Source of the DNA: JAAZNO01 sp012798275
GTDB lineage: Bacteria; Chloroflexota; Anaerolineae; B4-G1; SLSP01
NCBI GenBank assembly: GCA_035347995.1
Contig: DAOPQD010000011.1
Coordinates: 1-58,279, forward strand
Reading direction: 5' to 3'
DNA: 58,279 nucleotides
In this document: one piece after another, positions 41,298 through 49,926 of the stretch
How positions within the stretch are numbered: position 1 is the stretch's first letter
How the letters are laid out: every line of letters starts with the position of its first letter
Made by a program: the position numbers and the translations under genes
Notes under the pieces: generated by a model
Databases searched by the model: none
Told to the model about the DNA's origin: nothing
What the model saw: only the letters and a program-made list of their open reading frames with translations

Positions 41298-42200
41298 ATG
41301 ACACCTTTCTGGGATTGGGAAGTACCGTTCATTTTGTGGTTGCAGCAGGGTCATCCCGCCTGGACGCCTTTTTTCCGCTTGCTCACCGCGTTGGGAAATG
41401 AGGAGCTCGTCCTGATGCTGGGCCCGTTGGTGCTGTGGTGCATCAACAAGGCGTGGGGGACCGGCGTGCTGCTGTTGTTGTTGGGGAGCCAGGGCGTCAA
41501 CACCGCGTTAAAGGAGCTGTTCCGCGTGCCGCGCCCCTTCCTCACTCACCCGCAGATTCTGCAGCTGGATACCCCGACGGGCTGGAGCCTGCCTTCCGGC
41601 CATGCACAAAACAGCACCGCCCTCTGGATGTATCTGGCGTCCAAAGTGCGACGGGCCTGGTTCTGGGGCGTGGCGGTGCTGCTGGTGGTGGGGATTTGCC
41701 TCTCGCGCCCTTATCTGGGCGTGCACTACCCTGGCGATGTGATCGTGGGCGTGGCGGTAGGGCTGGCCCTTTGGGGGCTGGCATTGCTGCTGACCCCGGT
41801 CGTGACGGTATGGGCGGCACGGTTGCGCCTGGGATGGTGGCTGGCGGGAGTGGCGGCGGTCGGCGTGCTGCTGTGCCTGCTGCAACCCTACGCCGATTCT
41901 GTGTCCGCTATCGCCGCCGTTACTTGCGGCCTCATCGGTCTGATTGTGGAACGGGAGCGCGTGCATTTCGATGTCGGCGGCCCGTGGCAGCAGCGCGCTC
42001 TGCGCTATGTCGTGGGCCTCGCCATTCTGATGCTGTTCTGGCGCGGCCTCAAGGTCGTCTTTGGCTTCATCGCTGATGAGGGAAATACGGCGCCCTATTT
42101 GATCCTGCGCGGCGTTCGTTATGGCATCCTGGGCCTGTGGGTAACGTTGGGCGCGCCGGCGTTCTTTGTGCGTTTGAAGCTGGCTCCGCGGTCGGTGTAG
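41298..42200 (+). CDS. PAP2-family membrane phosphatase
   Basis: A 300-aa integral membrane protein with the three PAP2 motifs: KELFRVPRP near residue 75, SLPSGHAQNS near 97 and SRPYLGVHYPGDV near 137. This family dephosphorylates lipid phosphates such as undecaprenyl pyrophosphate or phosphatidic acid. The C-terminal half has extra transmembrane helices beyond the core domain. GGAGGG precedes the ATG. Confidence 0.88.
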   Translation: MTPFWDWEVPFILWLQQGHPAWTPFFRLLTALGNEELVLMLGPLVLWCINKAWGTGVLLLLLGSQGVNTALKELFRVPRPFLTHPQILQLDTPTGWSLPSGHAQNSTALWMYLASKVRRAWFWGVAVLLVVGICLSRPYLGVHYPGDVIVGVAVGLALWGLALLLTPVVTVWAARLRLGWWLAGVAAVGVLLCLLQPYADSVSAIAAVTCGLIGLIVERERVHFDVGGPWQQRALRYVVGLAILMLFWRGLKVVFGFIADEGNTAPYLILRGVRYGILGLWVTLGAPAFFVRLKLAPRSV

Positions 42201-42264
42201 CGCCGCTGTGGGGCAGGGCATGAGCGGGCTGATGGCTCAATACCGCGCACCCTGTGCCACGCGA

Positions 42265-42320
42265 GTGATTCTGAGATTCGCTGACTGCTGACTCGCTGCT
42301 CTCTATTCTTGAAGGAGGCG
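42265..42320 (+). repeat. Orphan leader tract with ribosome site but no gene
   Basis: GATTCGC, TGACTGC and TGACTCGC words followed by CTATTCTTGAAGGAGG resemble the leaders before real genes, but the ATG that follows opens no gene. Instead it opens into the palindromic repeat copy. Confidence 0.5.
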
Positions 42321-42565
42321 CCATGTGCTGGCGCACATCATGTAAAAATGAAAATGTGAGGTAACTCTCAGACTGGCGCCAGGCAGCTAGACGGCGATGG
42401 ATGAACCTTTGTGACTTGTAGCTTTTGCCTCTCCCCCGGCCCCCTTCCCAACGGCGTATGCGCCGTTGGGAAGGGGGAGAAAAAATAAGGGGTTTTGCAG
42501 GCGGGCTACGCCCGCCTGCAAAACCCCACAAAAAAATTTCCCTTCCCGCGCTGCGCGGGGGAAGG
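42320..42565 (-). repeat. Palindromic dispersed repeat, copy 2
   Basis: This is the reverse-complement match of 1-246. It has a perfect 18-bp inverted repeat (42489-42506 with 42510-42527) and a second 16-bp one (42441-42456 with 42461-42476, loop TATG), intact here but decayed in copy 1. The end carries CCGCGCTGCGCGG. No coding capacity is supported. Confidence 0.85.
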
Positions 42566-42847
42566 GGCAGGGGATAGGGGACAAAAATTGATTTTTTAAT
42601 CTTTAGCAGTTGCCAGGAAATCTTGTGTTTTTTAGTCAGTGGCTGAACAGTAACCATGTGAGCCATAATCCGTGAGCAGAGGCTGCAACAGCTCACCGCT
42701 GCGGCTGGGGATGGAATCCCCAGCCTGACACGAGCCAACCGCGCTGAAGCGCGTTGTTTGAGGACGTAGCAGCCCCGGGGGTAAGGAATTTCTGATCTGA
42801 TTCGTGAAATTCATGTTCATTCGGGGCCATTCTCGAAGGAGATGTTT
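42566..42847. other. Intergenic region upstream of upp
   Basis: It holds an AT-rich stretch (42586-42640), the GTTACTGTTCAGCC word on the minus strand (also at 23170), a hairpin GGCTGGGGAT/ATCCCCAGCC (about 42702-42724) and a short CGCGCTGAAGCGCG dyad. I see no gene. A clear promoter for upp was not found. Confidence 0.5.
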
Positions 42848-43474
42848 ATGTCGCAAGTACACGTGTCCACCCATCCGTTGGTGCAACACAAGTTGACTCT
42901 GTTGCGCAAAAAGGATACCGACTCCAAAAAATTCCGCGAACTCGTCAAGGAGTTGGCAATCCTGATCGCCTATGAGGCGACGGCCGACCTGGAAGTGGAG
43001 CCTTACACCGTGGAGACGCCGTTGGCACCGGCTTCGGGCTTCCGGCTCAAGGGGGAGATCGGCCTGATCCCCATTTTGCGCGCCGGCTTGGGGCTGGTCG
43101 AAGGGGTTTGGGAGATGATGCCCTCCGCTGAGGTGTGGCACATTGGCCTGTTTCGCGACGAACGCACGCTGCGGCCCGTCGAGTACTACAACAAGCTGCC
43201 CGTGCGCCCGACGGTGAACGTCTGCCTGGTGCTCGACCCCATGCTGGCGACGGGTGGCTCGGCGATTGCGACCGTGAATATTCTCAAGCGCTGGGGCGCG
43301 GACCGCATCAAGTTCATGGGACTCATCGCCGCGCCGGAGGGCCTCAAGGCTTTCACGGAAGCTCACCCGGATGTGCCCGTGTACGTCGCCGCGATTGACG
43401 ATCACCTGAACGAGCGCGGTTACATTATCCCGGGGTTGGGCGACGCCGGCGACCGCCAATTTGGCACCGCCTAG
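42848..43474 (+). CDS. upp: Uracil phosphoribosyltransferase
   Basis: A 208-aa enzyme of pyrimidine salvage that makes UMP from uracil and PRPP. Features: HPLVQHKLTLLRKKDT, IPILRAGLGLVEG, the PRPP loop LDPMLATGGSA near residue 133, and the uracil-binding GYIIPGLGDAGDRQFGT at the C-terminus. AAGGAG sits 6 bases before the ATG at 42848; the ATG at 42842 is too close to it. Confidence 0.96.
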   Translation: MSQVHVSTHPLVQHKLTLLRKKDTDSKKFRELVKELAILIAYEATADLEVEPYTVETPLAPASGFRLKGEIGLIPILRAGLGLVEGVWEMMPSAEVWHIGLFRDERTLRPVEYYNKLPVRPTVNVCLVLDPMLATGGSAIATVNILKRWGADRIKFMGLIAAPEGLKAFTEAHPDVPVYVAAIDDHLNERGYIIPGLGDAGDRQFGTA

Positions 43475-43480
43475 CGGGGG

Positions 43481-44506
43481 ATGGGATCTTACACGCTGCG
43501 CTATGTGTTGATTCTCCTCACCGGCTTCGGGGTATCGCTGGCGGCGACGCGACTGGGGCAGGCGCTAGGGCTGCGCTGGCGCATCACCGCCGTCCCCGGC
43601 GGACGGCGGCAACACCTGGGCGTGGTCTCCCGCCTGGGCGGGATCGGGATCGCGTTGGGATTCTGGGTGGCCCTGGCGTTGGCGCAATCCTTTCACATCC
43701 CCACGGCCGACCCTAACGAGACGCGCCGGCTCTGGGGCCTGATCGCCGGCAGCGTGTGGATGTTCGGGGTGGGCCTGCTGGACGATCGCTTCGAGCTGCC
43801 GCCGTGGGTGGAGTACCTCACCTATCTTGTCGCGGCGCTCGTGGCGATTGCGACGCTCATCATCCTGGAGCAATTCAACAACCCCCTCACCGGCGCGCTG
43901 ATCAACGCCCCGTGGTTCATCTACATCCCGCTCACCATCTTTTGGATCACCGGCATGATCGTGACCGTCAACTGGCTGGACGGATTGGACGGCCTGGCGG
44001 CGGGGGTGGCGGCGATCATGGCGGCCGTGCTGGCGCTCCACATGATCCGGATGGAGCAGTACAGCGTGGCCCCTGAGGCGCTGGCGTTGCTGGGCGCGGC
44101 GCTAGGCTTCCTGGTCTTCAACATCCATCCGGCGCGCGTGCACATGGGCAGCAACGGCTCCTTCGTCTTGGGTTATCTCCTGGCGGCGTTGGGACTCATC
44201 GCCGGGGCGCGGGTCGCCATGGTGCTCATGGTGATGGGCATTCCCATCCTCGATGTCGCCTGGACCATCATGGATCGGCTCCGGCACGGCGTAAACCCCG
44301 GTCACGGCGACCGCCGACATCTGCATTATCGCTTACAGGATGCCGGGCTTTCCATTCGGACGATTGTGGGGCTGTACTGGGGCGTCTGTGCGTTCTTTGG
44401 CGTGCTGGCGTTGGTGCTTTCGACGGCGTGGTACAAACTGCTGGCCCTGATCGTGTTGGGGTTGTTCACGCTGGGGGTGTTGTTTTACCTCAGCCGTGAG
44501 CATTGA
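43481..44506 (+). CDS. WecA/TagO-type undecaprenyl-phosphate glycosyl-1-phosphate transferase
   Basis: A 341-aa polytopic protein of the MraY/WecA family, which starts cell-envelope glycan synthesis on undecaprenyl phosphate. Visible are RRQHLGVVSRLGGIGIALGF, GLLDDRFELPPW, VNWLDGLDGLAAG, MGSNGSFVLGYL, IPILDVAWTIMDR and the nucleotide-sugar loop HGDRRHLHYRL. It starts 6 bases after upp. The exact sugar cannot be read from sequence; GlcNAc-1-P is the usual one. Confidence 0.88.
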   Translation: MGSYTLRYVLILLTGFGVSLAATRLGQALGLRWRITAVPGGRRQHLGVVSRLGGIGIALGFWVALALAQSFHIPTADPNETRRLWGLIAGSVWMFGVGLLDDRFELPPWVEYLTYLVAALVAIATLIILEQFNNPLTGALINAPWFIYIPLTIFWITGMIVTVNWLDGLDGLAAGVAAIMAAVLALHMIRMEQYSVAPEALALLGAALGFLVFNIHPARVHMGSNGSFVLGYLLAALGLIAGARVAMVLMVMGIPILDVAWTIMDRLRHGVNPGHGDRRHLHYRLQDAGLSIRTIVGLYWGVCAFFGVLALVLSTAWYKLLALIVLGLFTLGVLFYLSREH

Positions 44507-44519
44507 CAAGGAGCGTGAT

Positions 44520-44594
44520 TCCCTGCTTCTTTGCTTCCTACTTCTCTACTTCACTTCCTACTTCCTTACTTGACTTGATTTTACGGAGGTCTCT
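44520..44594 (+). repeat. CTTCCTA-type low-complexity leader before the DapA-family gene
   Basis: GCTTCTTT, GCTTCCT, ACTTCTCT, ACTTC, ACTTCCT, ACTTCCTT, ACTTG, ACTTG follow one another, then ATTTTACGGAGG and the start codon. This is another degenerate short-word leader ending in a ribosome site. Confidence 0.55.
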
Positions 44595-45467
44595 ATGTTG
44601 CAATTGCACGGCATCCTTCCCGCGTTGGTGACGCCGTATGGCGAAGACGAATCGCTCGATGTGGCGACGTTGCGTACCCTGGTGCGCCATCTGTTGCCCG
44701 ATGTGGATGGTTTCCTGGTGAATGGGACGACGGCAGATTTCCCGTTGCTCACCCATGCCGAGCGCCAGGAGGCGATTGCGGCCGTCGCGGCGCTGGTCAG
44801 CGGCCAGAAGCCGGTGCTGGCGGGCACGGGCGCGGTTGCGACGCGGGAGGTCATCACCCTCACCCGCGAAGCGCGCGAGGCCGGCGCCGATGCGGCGTTG
44901 ATCATCGCTCCCTACTATCTCCGCCCTTCCCCGGCGGGACTGGAACGGCATTTTGCCACGATCGCTGCGGCAATGCCGGATTTCCCCATCCTCCTGTACA
45001 ACTTCCCGCAGCTGGTGGGGCAGCCGCTCCCGCCGGACATGGTAGCGCGCCTGGCCGCCATCCCCAACATCATCGGGATGAAGGACACCTCTGGCGATCT
45101 GACGTACATGCTCGAAGTGCTGGAGCGCGTCCCCTCGACCTTCCAGGTGTTGGTGGGACGGGGGACCGTGTTCCTGCCGGCGATGGCTGTGGGCGCGGTA
45201 GGTGGCATCCTGGCCTGCGCCAACCTCATCCCTGCGCAGTGGCAGGAGGTGTATCGCGCCATCCGTGCGGGGGAGTGGGAGACGGCGCGTGCCGGGCAGC
45301 TCCGCGCGCAGCGGGTGAGCCGCATCGTCGGGAGCGGCGGCAGCCTGGCTGTGCGCGCCGGACTGAAGCTGCGCGGCATCCCTGTCGGCCCCCCGCGACA
45401 GCCGTTGGCCCTGGAGGGCACGGTGCGGGAGGCAGACCTGGCGGTGCTGAGTGAAGCGTTGGGATGA
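44595..45467 (+). CDS. Dihydrodipicolinate synthase/N-acetylneuraminate lyase family protein
   Basis: A 290-aa class I aldolase-fold enzyme. The catalytic Tyr is in LLYNFPQLVG near residue 135 and the Schiff-base Lys in IIGMKDTSGD near 163. The usual GTTGE is GTTAD near 44, which argues against true DapA and for another pyruvate- or 2-oxoacid-aldolase activity. Start has GGAGG. The downstream lipoprotein gene overlaps its end by 17 bases, so it may handle an imported substrate. Confidence 0.85.
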   Translation: MLQLHGILPALVTPYGEDESLDVATLRTLVRHLLPDVDGFLVNGTTADFPLLTHAERQEAIAAVAALVSGQKPVLAGTGAVATREVITLTREAREAGADAALIIAPYYLRPSPAGLERHFATIAAAMPDFPILLYNFPQLVGQPLPPDMVARLAAIPNIIGMKDTSGDLTYMLEVLERVPSTFQVLVGRGTVFLPAMAVGAVGGILACANLIPAQWQEVYRAIRAGEWETARAGQLRAQRVSRIVGSGGSLAVRAGLKLRGIPVGPPRQPLALEGTVREADLAVLSEALG

Positions 45468-47295
45468 CGTCCGCCGGCGCGGCGGCGCGATTTTGCCGGG
45501 CAGCCTGCTCGCGCTGACGTTGCTCGCGGCTTGCGCCGGCGTGACTTCCCCCTCACCGACAGCCGTCCCGCCGACTGTCACGCCTCCCGCCGCGACGGCG
45601 ACCTCGCAGCCAGACACGCCGACGCCGCGCCCCAACCAGCTGCGGGTTTGTGTCCCCGAGCCGGAGACGCTCAGCCCCTTCGTCCCATCGGCGGCGGGGA
45701 CTGACCTCCGGGCGCTGTGGGTCGAAGATCCCGCCGAGCGCGTGAATTTCGTGTGGGAAGCGCGGTTGCTGACCCACATCCCCTCGCTGGCCACCGGTGA
45801 TGTGGTGACGTCCACCGTGCCGGTCGCGCCGGGTGCGCGGTATGTGGACGAGGCCGGCGCCTTGCGGGTGAACGAGGGCGCCGAGACCCTCGCGCTTCCC
45901 CAATTGGCGGTGACCTTCACCCTGCGCGACGATCTGTCGTGGTCCGATGGCACGCCGCTGACCATGCGCGACGCGCTGTTAGGGTATCATCTGGCGCAGG
46001 CGCCGGAAGCGCGCGGTCCCTGGCGGGATCTCGCGGAGCGCACCGCCCAATTCGAGATGCTGGACGCGCAGCGCGCGCGGTGGGTGGGCCTGCCGGGCTT
46101 CCTGAGCGCCGACGTCGCCGGCTTGCTGTTCCCCTTGCAGCCCACCCAGCGTTACGGGGAACTGTCCCTCCCTGAGATTCTGGCCGATCGGGCGCCTCTC
46201 AGCACGGGACCGTTCATCATCGAATCGTGGCAGCCCGGCGTCGGCGCGCGGTTGCGGCCCAACCCCGCCTACGCCGGTGCGCAGCCGCTGCTCGAAGAAG
46301 TGCTCCTCCTGTTCCCGGGGTATGACCTTGCACAATGGCCCCAACTTGTCGCCTCGGGCGAATGTGAGGTGGTGCTCCCTGCTGCCGCCATGCAGGTGGA
46401 CTGGCAATCCTGGGCCGCGTTGATGGAGCAGGGCGAGGCCATTATCTGGGCGGACACGGGCCTCGAGCCCACGTTCCAACGGTTGGACTTCAACCTCGCG
46501 CCGGCCGATGGGCGGATCACGCCGCTGGCGGATTTGCGGGTGCGGCAGGCGCTGGGGCTGTGCATTGACCGTCAGCGCCTGGTACTGGCGCAGCCGGGAC
46601 AGGCGTTTCTTACGGCGGAGAGCTTCGTCCCTCCCGATCACCCCGCTTTTGGCGGGACGGCGCTCACGCGGTTGGCGTATGCGCCTGAGGCCGGGGGCGC
46701 TTTGTTGGCGGAAGTGGGCTGGCGCGATGAGGATGGGGACGGGATTCGTGAAGCGCACGGCGTGGCCGATTTCAAGGATGGGACGCCGTTGAGCCTGACG
46801 CTCGTGCTGGCCCCACAATACATGGTGGCGGCGGCCCACGTTGCTGCCGCGCTGGAGGGGTGCGGCGTGGGGATAGTGCCTCAGCCGGTGGATGCGCGCG
46901 TGCTGTATGCGGCGGATCCAGCCAGCCCGTTGATTGGGCGGCGCTTCGACTTGGCGCTCTTTGGCTGGCTGGCGAAGGCGCCGACGGTGTGCGGCGCGTG
47001 GCGTTCAGATCGCATTCCCGGCGCGGCGAACGCCTGGTTGGGGGAGAACTTTAGCGGGTATGTCTCGGCGGAGTATGATGCCGCCTGCCGGCGAGCGTTG
47101 ACCAGCGTGGATCCGGCGGCCCAAAACGCGGCGCTGCGCGAGGCGGGTGTCCTCCTCTCCCGCGATTTGCCGACGTTTTTCCTCACCTGGCGCCCCGATT
47201 GGTTTGTCGCCCGCCCAGAAGTAGAGGGGCTGCGCCCCGATGCTTCCAACCCGGCGCCACTTTGGAACATTGAGCAGGTGAGTGTGAGGAAGTGA
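45451..47295 (+). CDS. Peptide/nickel-type ABC substrate-binding lipoprotein (SBP_bac_5)
   Basis: A 614-aa extracytoplasmic solute-binding protein. LLALTLLAAC is the lipobox (Cys near residue 28), followed by a Thr/Pro-rich linker and the family-5 domain: FTLRDDLSWSDGTPLTMRDAL near 150, APLSTGPFIIESWQPG near 250 and LRVRQALGLCIDRQRL near 360. It binds oligopeptides or other larger solutes. The GTG start lies inside the previous gene (17-base overlap). No transporter subunits follow. Confidence 0.85.
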   Translation: MKRWDDVRRRGGAILPGSLLALTLLAACAGVTSPSPTAVPPTVTPPAATATSQPDTPTPRPNQLRVCVPEPETLSPFVPSAAGTDLRALWVEDPAERVNFVWEARLLTHIPSLATGDVVTSTVPVAPGARYVDEAGALRVNEGAETLALPQLAVTFTLRDDLSWSDGTPLTMRDALLGYHLAQAPEARGPWRDLAERTAQFEMLDAQRARWVGLPGFLSADVAGLLFPLQPTQRYGELSLPEILADRAPLSTGPFIIESWQPGVGARLRPNPAYAGAQPLLEEVLLLFPGYDLAQWPQLVASGECEVVLPAAAMQVDWQSWAALMEQGEAIIWADTGLEPTFQRLDFNLAPADGRITPLADLRVRQALGLCIDRQRLVLAQPGQAFLTAESFVPPDHPAFGGTALTRLAYAPEAGGALLAEVGWRDEDGDGIREAHGVADFKDGTPLSLTLVLAPQYMVAAAHVAAALEGCGVGIVPQPVDARVLYAADPASPLIGRRFDLALFGWLAKAPTVCGAWRSDRIPGAANAWLGENFSGYVSAEYDAACRRALTSVDPAAQNAALREAGVLLSRDLPTFFLTWRPDWFVARPEVEGLRPDASNPAPLWNIEQVSVRK

Positions 47296-47372
47296 GGCCG
47301 GCTCGCCAGTGATCGGCCACACGCGGCGCATGGCGGATGCGGAAACTGGCCTGGCTCTCCTTTCCGCAGGGC

Positions 47373-47783
47373 TCAGCCGGGCTGGTTCGCTGTTCCCTTG
47401 CGCTTTTGCGCCACGCGCGCCATGAAATGTTCCCGGTCAATGAGCACGCGCTCGTGGACGGCGGTCCCGATGCGTTCCACCGCGTCCCACGCTTCGATGG
47501 TGAAGCGCAGGCGGCGGCGCTCCACGGAGACCAGCTCGGCGCGAACGGTCACCTCCATTCCCACGGGCGTGGCCGCCAGATGTTGCATCTCGATGCGGAC
47601 GCCTACGGCGGTCTGCTCCGGCGCCAGGAACGGCTGAATGATCTGTTGCGCCGCGTTTTCCATCAGGGCGACGAGGTGCGGCGTGCTCAACACCGGCACC
47701 AACCCGCTGCCGTAAGCGGCGGCGGTGTCTGCCTCGGCCACCACGTGATGAATTTCTCCAATCAATCCGGGTTCAAGGGGCAT
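47373..47783 (-). CDS. Hotdog-fold thioesterase (FlK-like)
   Basis: A 136-aa single hotdog domain. VLSTPHLVALMENAA and VGVRIEMQHLAATPVGMEVTV match the thioesterase group that includes fluoroacetyl-CoA thioesterase FlK. The substrate is unknown. The ATG at 47783 follows GAGGAG; a much longer open frame upstream exists only because the heptamer array has no stops. The leader between array and start shares CCCATTACCC and TTGCCCATT words with the tdh leader. Confidence 0.82.
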   Translation of the reverse strand: MPLEPGLIGEIHHVVAEADTAAAYGSGLVPVLSTPHLVALMENAAQQIIQPFLAPEQTAVGVRIEMQHLAATPVGMEVTVRAELVSVERRRLRFTIEAWDAVERIGTAVHERVLIDREHFMARVAQKRKGTANQPG

Positions 47784-47831
47784 GGGGTGTTCTCCTCTTT
47801 CGCAATGGGCAAGGGGTGACGGGTAATGGGG

Positions 47832-48370
47832 CCAGTATCCAGCTTCCAGCCGCCAGCCACCATCTTCCAGCACCCAGCTTCCAGCCACCAGCCACCAGCA
47901 CCCAGCAACCAGCTTCCAGCACCCAGCAACCAGCTTCCAGCACCCAGCAACCAGCTTCCAGCAACCAGCAACCAGCTTCCAGCTACCAGCCGCCAGCCGC
48001 CAGCCACCAGCCACCAGCCACCAGCTTCCAGCCACCAGCCACCAGCCACCAGCCACCAGCTTCCAGCCGCCAGCTTCCAGCCACCAGCTTCCAGCTTCCA
48101 GCCGCCAGCCACCAGCTTCCAGCCACCAGCCACCAGCACCCAGCTTCCAGCTACCAGCCGCCAGCCGCCAGCCACCAGCCGCCAGCCGCCAGCCACCAGC
48201 TACCAGCCACCAGCTACCAGCCGCCAGCAACCAGCTTCCAGCCGCCAGCCACCAGCCACCAGCTTCCAGCTTCCAGCCGCCAGCCACCAGCCACCAGCCA
48301 CCAGCTTCCAGCAACCAGCAACCAGCTTCCAGCCGCCAGCACCCAGCCACCAGCTTCCAGCACCCAGCTC
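47832..48370 (-). repeat. Heptanucleotide tandem array, 77 units of NNGCTGG
   Basis: This is 539 bases (77 x 7) of units which on the plus strand read CCAGCTT, CCAGCCA, CCAGCCG, CCAGCAC, CCAGCAA and CCAGCTA. On the minus strand it is the same CTGGNNG family as the array at 10208-10466, and it has the same orientation relative to the downstream gene. Its first unit overlaps the stop codon of the glycosyltransferase gene, and it ends about 50 bases before the thioesterase gene. Confidence 0.93.
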
Positions 48371-49823
48371 ACCCCAACATCGGGACAATAAAGCCGAAGA
48401 GGCACCAGAAGTCGAGGGCGATGAAGGCGAGCAAGAGCACGCCGCCGGCCAGGGTCTTCCGCCCGTTCGGCAAAGCGCCGGCCAGCAACACGGCGATGGC
48501 GGCCGCCCCCAGGAGCGCCATCGTCCACAACGGCGGATCGCCGCGCAGCCATCCAATCCCCCCCATGAGGATGACCACGATCATCAGCCCCAAGCCGGTG
48601 AGGACGGCAAGTCGCACTTCAGCGAGCCGCCGCAGGCCCAGGGCGGCGACCAGGGCGAAGATCGGCAGGGCCGGGAAGAGATACCGCGCCTGGTGCTGCA
48701 CGTAGGTGAGGTTGTACCAGATCGGCAGCGCCAGGGTGATGAGCGCCGAGGCCCCCAGCAGGATCAGCGCGTCCCGCTGCCGGGGTTCCAGCCCCCCTTT
48801 GGTGACCCGCACTCCCAGCCACAGCGCGCCCCAGAGCGCCAGCGCCGTGAAGATGCCCGCTCCCAGATAGATGCGCGCGTCGAGCACCACCCCCATCCAG
48901 CCGAATTGTCCCCAGAACGATTGGAAGGTGGTGCGCAGCGCCCCCCGCAGGAAGGGCCACAGCCCCTGGCGGGCGATCCAATCGGCGGTGCGTGGTTGCC
49001 CCACGACGACCAGATCATGGCGGTGCAGTCCCAGAAAATCGGGCCAGCCATAGGTGAGGAGGTTGCGGATCCACCACAGGCTGCCCAACGCCAGGCCGGG
49101 GATCAGGATTTGGAGCAGTTGTGTGAGCGCCCAGCGCCAGGAGAAACCGCCTCGCCGCCAGCGCAGCGCCACGACGAGCACGGCGAGTGGCAAGGCCACA
49201 TAGCCGGTCGTCTTGGTGAGCAGCAGCGCGCCGAGCACAGCGCCCAGGACGTAAGGGGAGACCTTCCCCCGCAAGTAGCGCAGGGCGAGCAATAACCAGA
49301 GCGCCAGGAGCGCTTCGGTCAGGGAATCGTTGTTCACCCCCGCCATCATCGCCAGATGCTGCGGCAGGAAGGCGACGAAGCCGCCGGCAAGCCAGGTTAT
49401 GCCGGGCGAGTGAGGCAGGACCTCGCGCGTCAGGGCCATGGTCAGCGCGACGACGACGCCGCCGAGGAACAGCGAGAAGAGCCGGAGCGGCAGCAACGCG
49501 CCGTTGAAGATGAGGAAAATGGGCGTTGCCAGCAGGTAATAGAGCGGCGGCTGATGATCCTCGTAGGCGAGGCTGTCCGTCGGCAGGGAGGGGGGAAAGC
49601 GTTCGGTGGTCAGGCGTTCCAGATACTTCTGGTCGTAATCCCGCGCTTCCATCACCGGGAAGCCTTTCCCCTGGGCCAGCGCGGCGATGTAATTGTAGTG
49701 CGCCGGTTCGTCCGGCACCTGCCAGCGCGGCGTCAGCGCGGCGAAGAACGTCCCGACAATCAGATAAGCGACCAGAATTCCTACAGCCGGCCAATGTTTT
49801 TTGATCACCGTTGAGTCTCCCAT
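48369..49823 (-). CDS. GT39/DUF2142-like membrane glycosyltransferase
   Basis: A 484-aa protein with about ten transmembrane helices. VPDEPAHYNYIAAL near residue 36 and YEDHQPPLYYLLATPIF near 88 are the loops typical of polyprenyl-phosphate-dependent (PMT-like) glycosyltransferases, and VNNDSLTEALLALWLLLALR follows. It probably transfers a lipid-linked sugar outside the membrane, perhaps using the product of the Dpm1-like enzyme 3 kb away. The ribosome site is weak. The stop codon is directly joined to the heptamer array. Confidence 0.8.
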   Translation of the reverse strand: MGDSTVIKKHWPAVGILVAYLIVGTFFAALTPRWQVPDEPAHYNYIAALAQGKGFPVMEARDYDQKYLERLTTERFPPSLPTDSLAYEDHQPPLYYLLATPIFLIFNGALLPLRLFSLFLGGVVVALTMALTREVLPHSPGITWLAGGFVAFLPQHLAMMAGVNNDSLTEALLALWLLLALRYLRGKVSPYVLGAVLGALLLTKTTGYVALPLAVLVVALRWRRGGFSWRWALTQLLQILIPGLALGSLWWIRNLLTYGWPDFLGLHRHDLVVVGQPRTADWIARQGLWPFLRGALRTTFQSFWGQFGWMGVVLDARIYLGAGIFTALALWGALWLGVRVTKGGLEPRQRDALILLGASALITLALPIWYNLTYVQHQARYLFPALPIFALVAALGLRRLAEVRLAVLTGLGLMIVVILMGGIGWLRGDPPLWTMALLGAAAIAVLLAGALPNGRKTLAGGVLLLAFIALDFWCLFGFIVPMLG

Positions 49824-49926
49824 GGGAACCGTCGAGTCATTGGAGCGTCCAGAGACAGCAAGGGCGCTTCATGAGGATGCCATGTGCTGTGGGGGGCTGA
49901 CCCCACGTGGTAAGCATACCGAATTT

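Noticed and set aside
47784..48350. Long Trp/Gly/Ala-rich extension of the thioesterase
   Set aside because: Translation of the stop-free heptamer array. The real start is at 47783 with GAGGAG upstream.
47832..48370. Possible CRISPR array
   Set aside because: Units are 7 bases with no unique spacers. The same holds for 10208-10466. No 25-40 base repeats with spacers were found near the RAMP operon or elsewhere.
47826..49295. 489-aa open frame on the plus strand
   Set aside because: Its first part is the heptamer array and the rest is antisense to the membrane glycosyltransferase. Composition is high in Gln, Pro and Arg with no domain.
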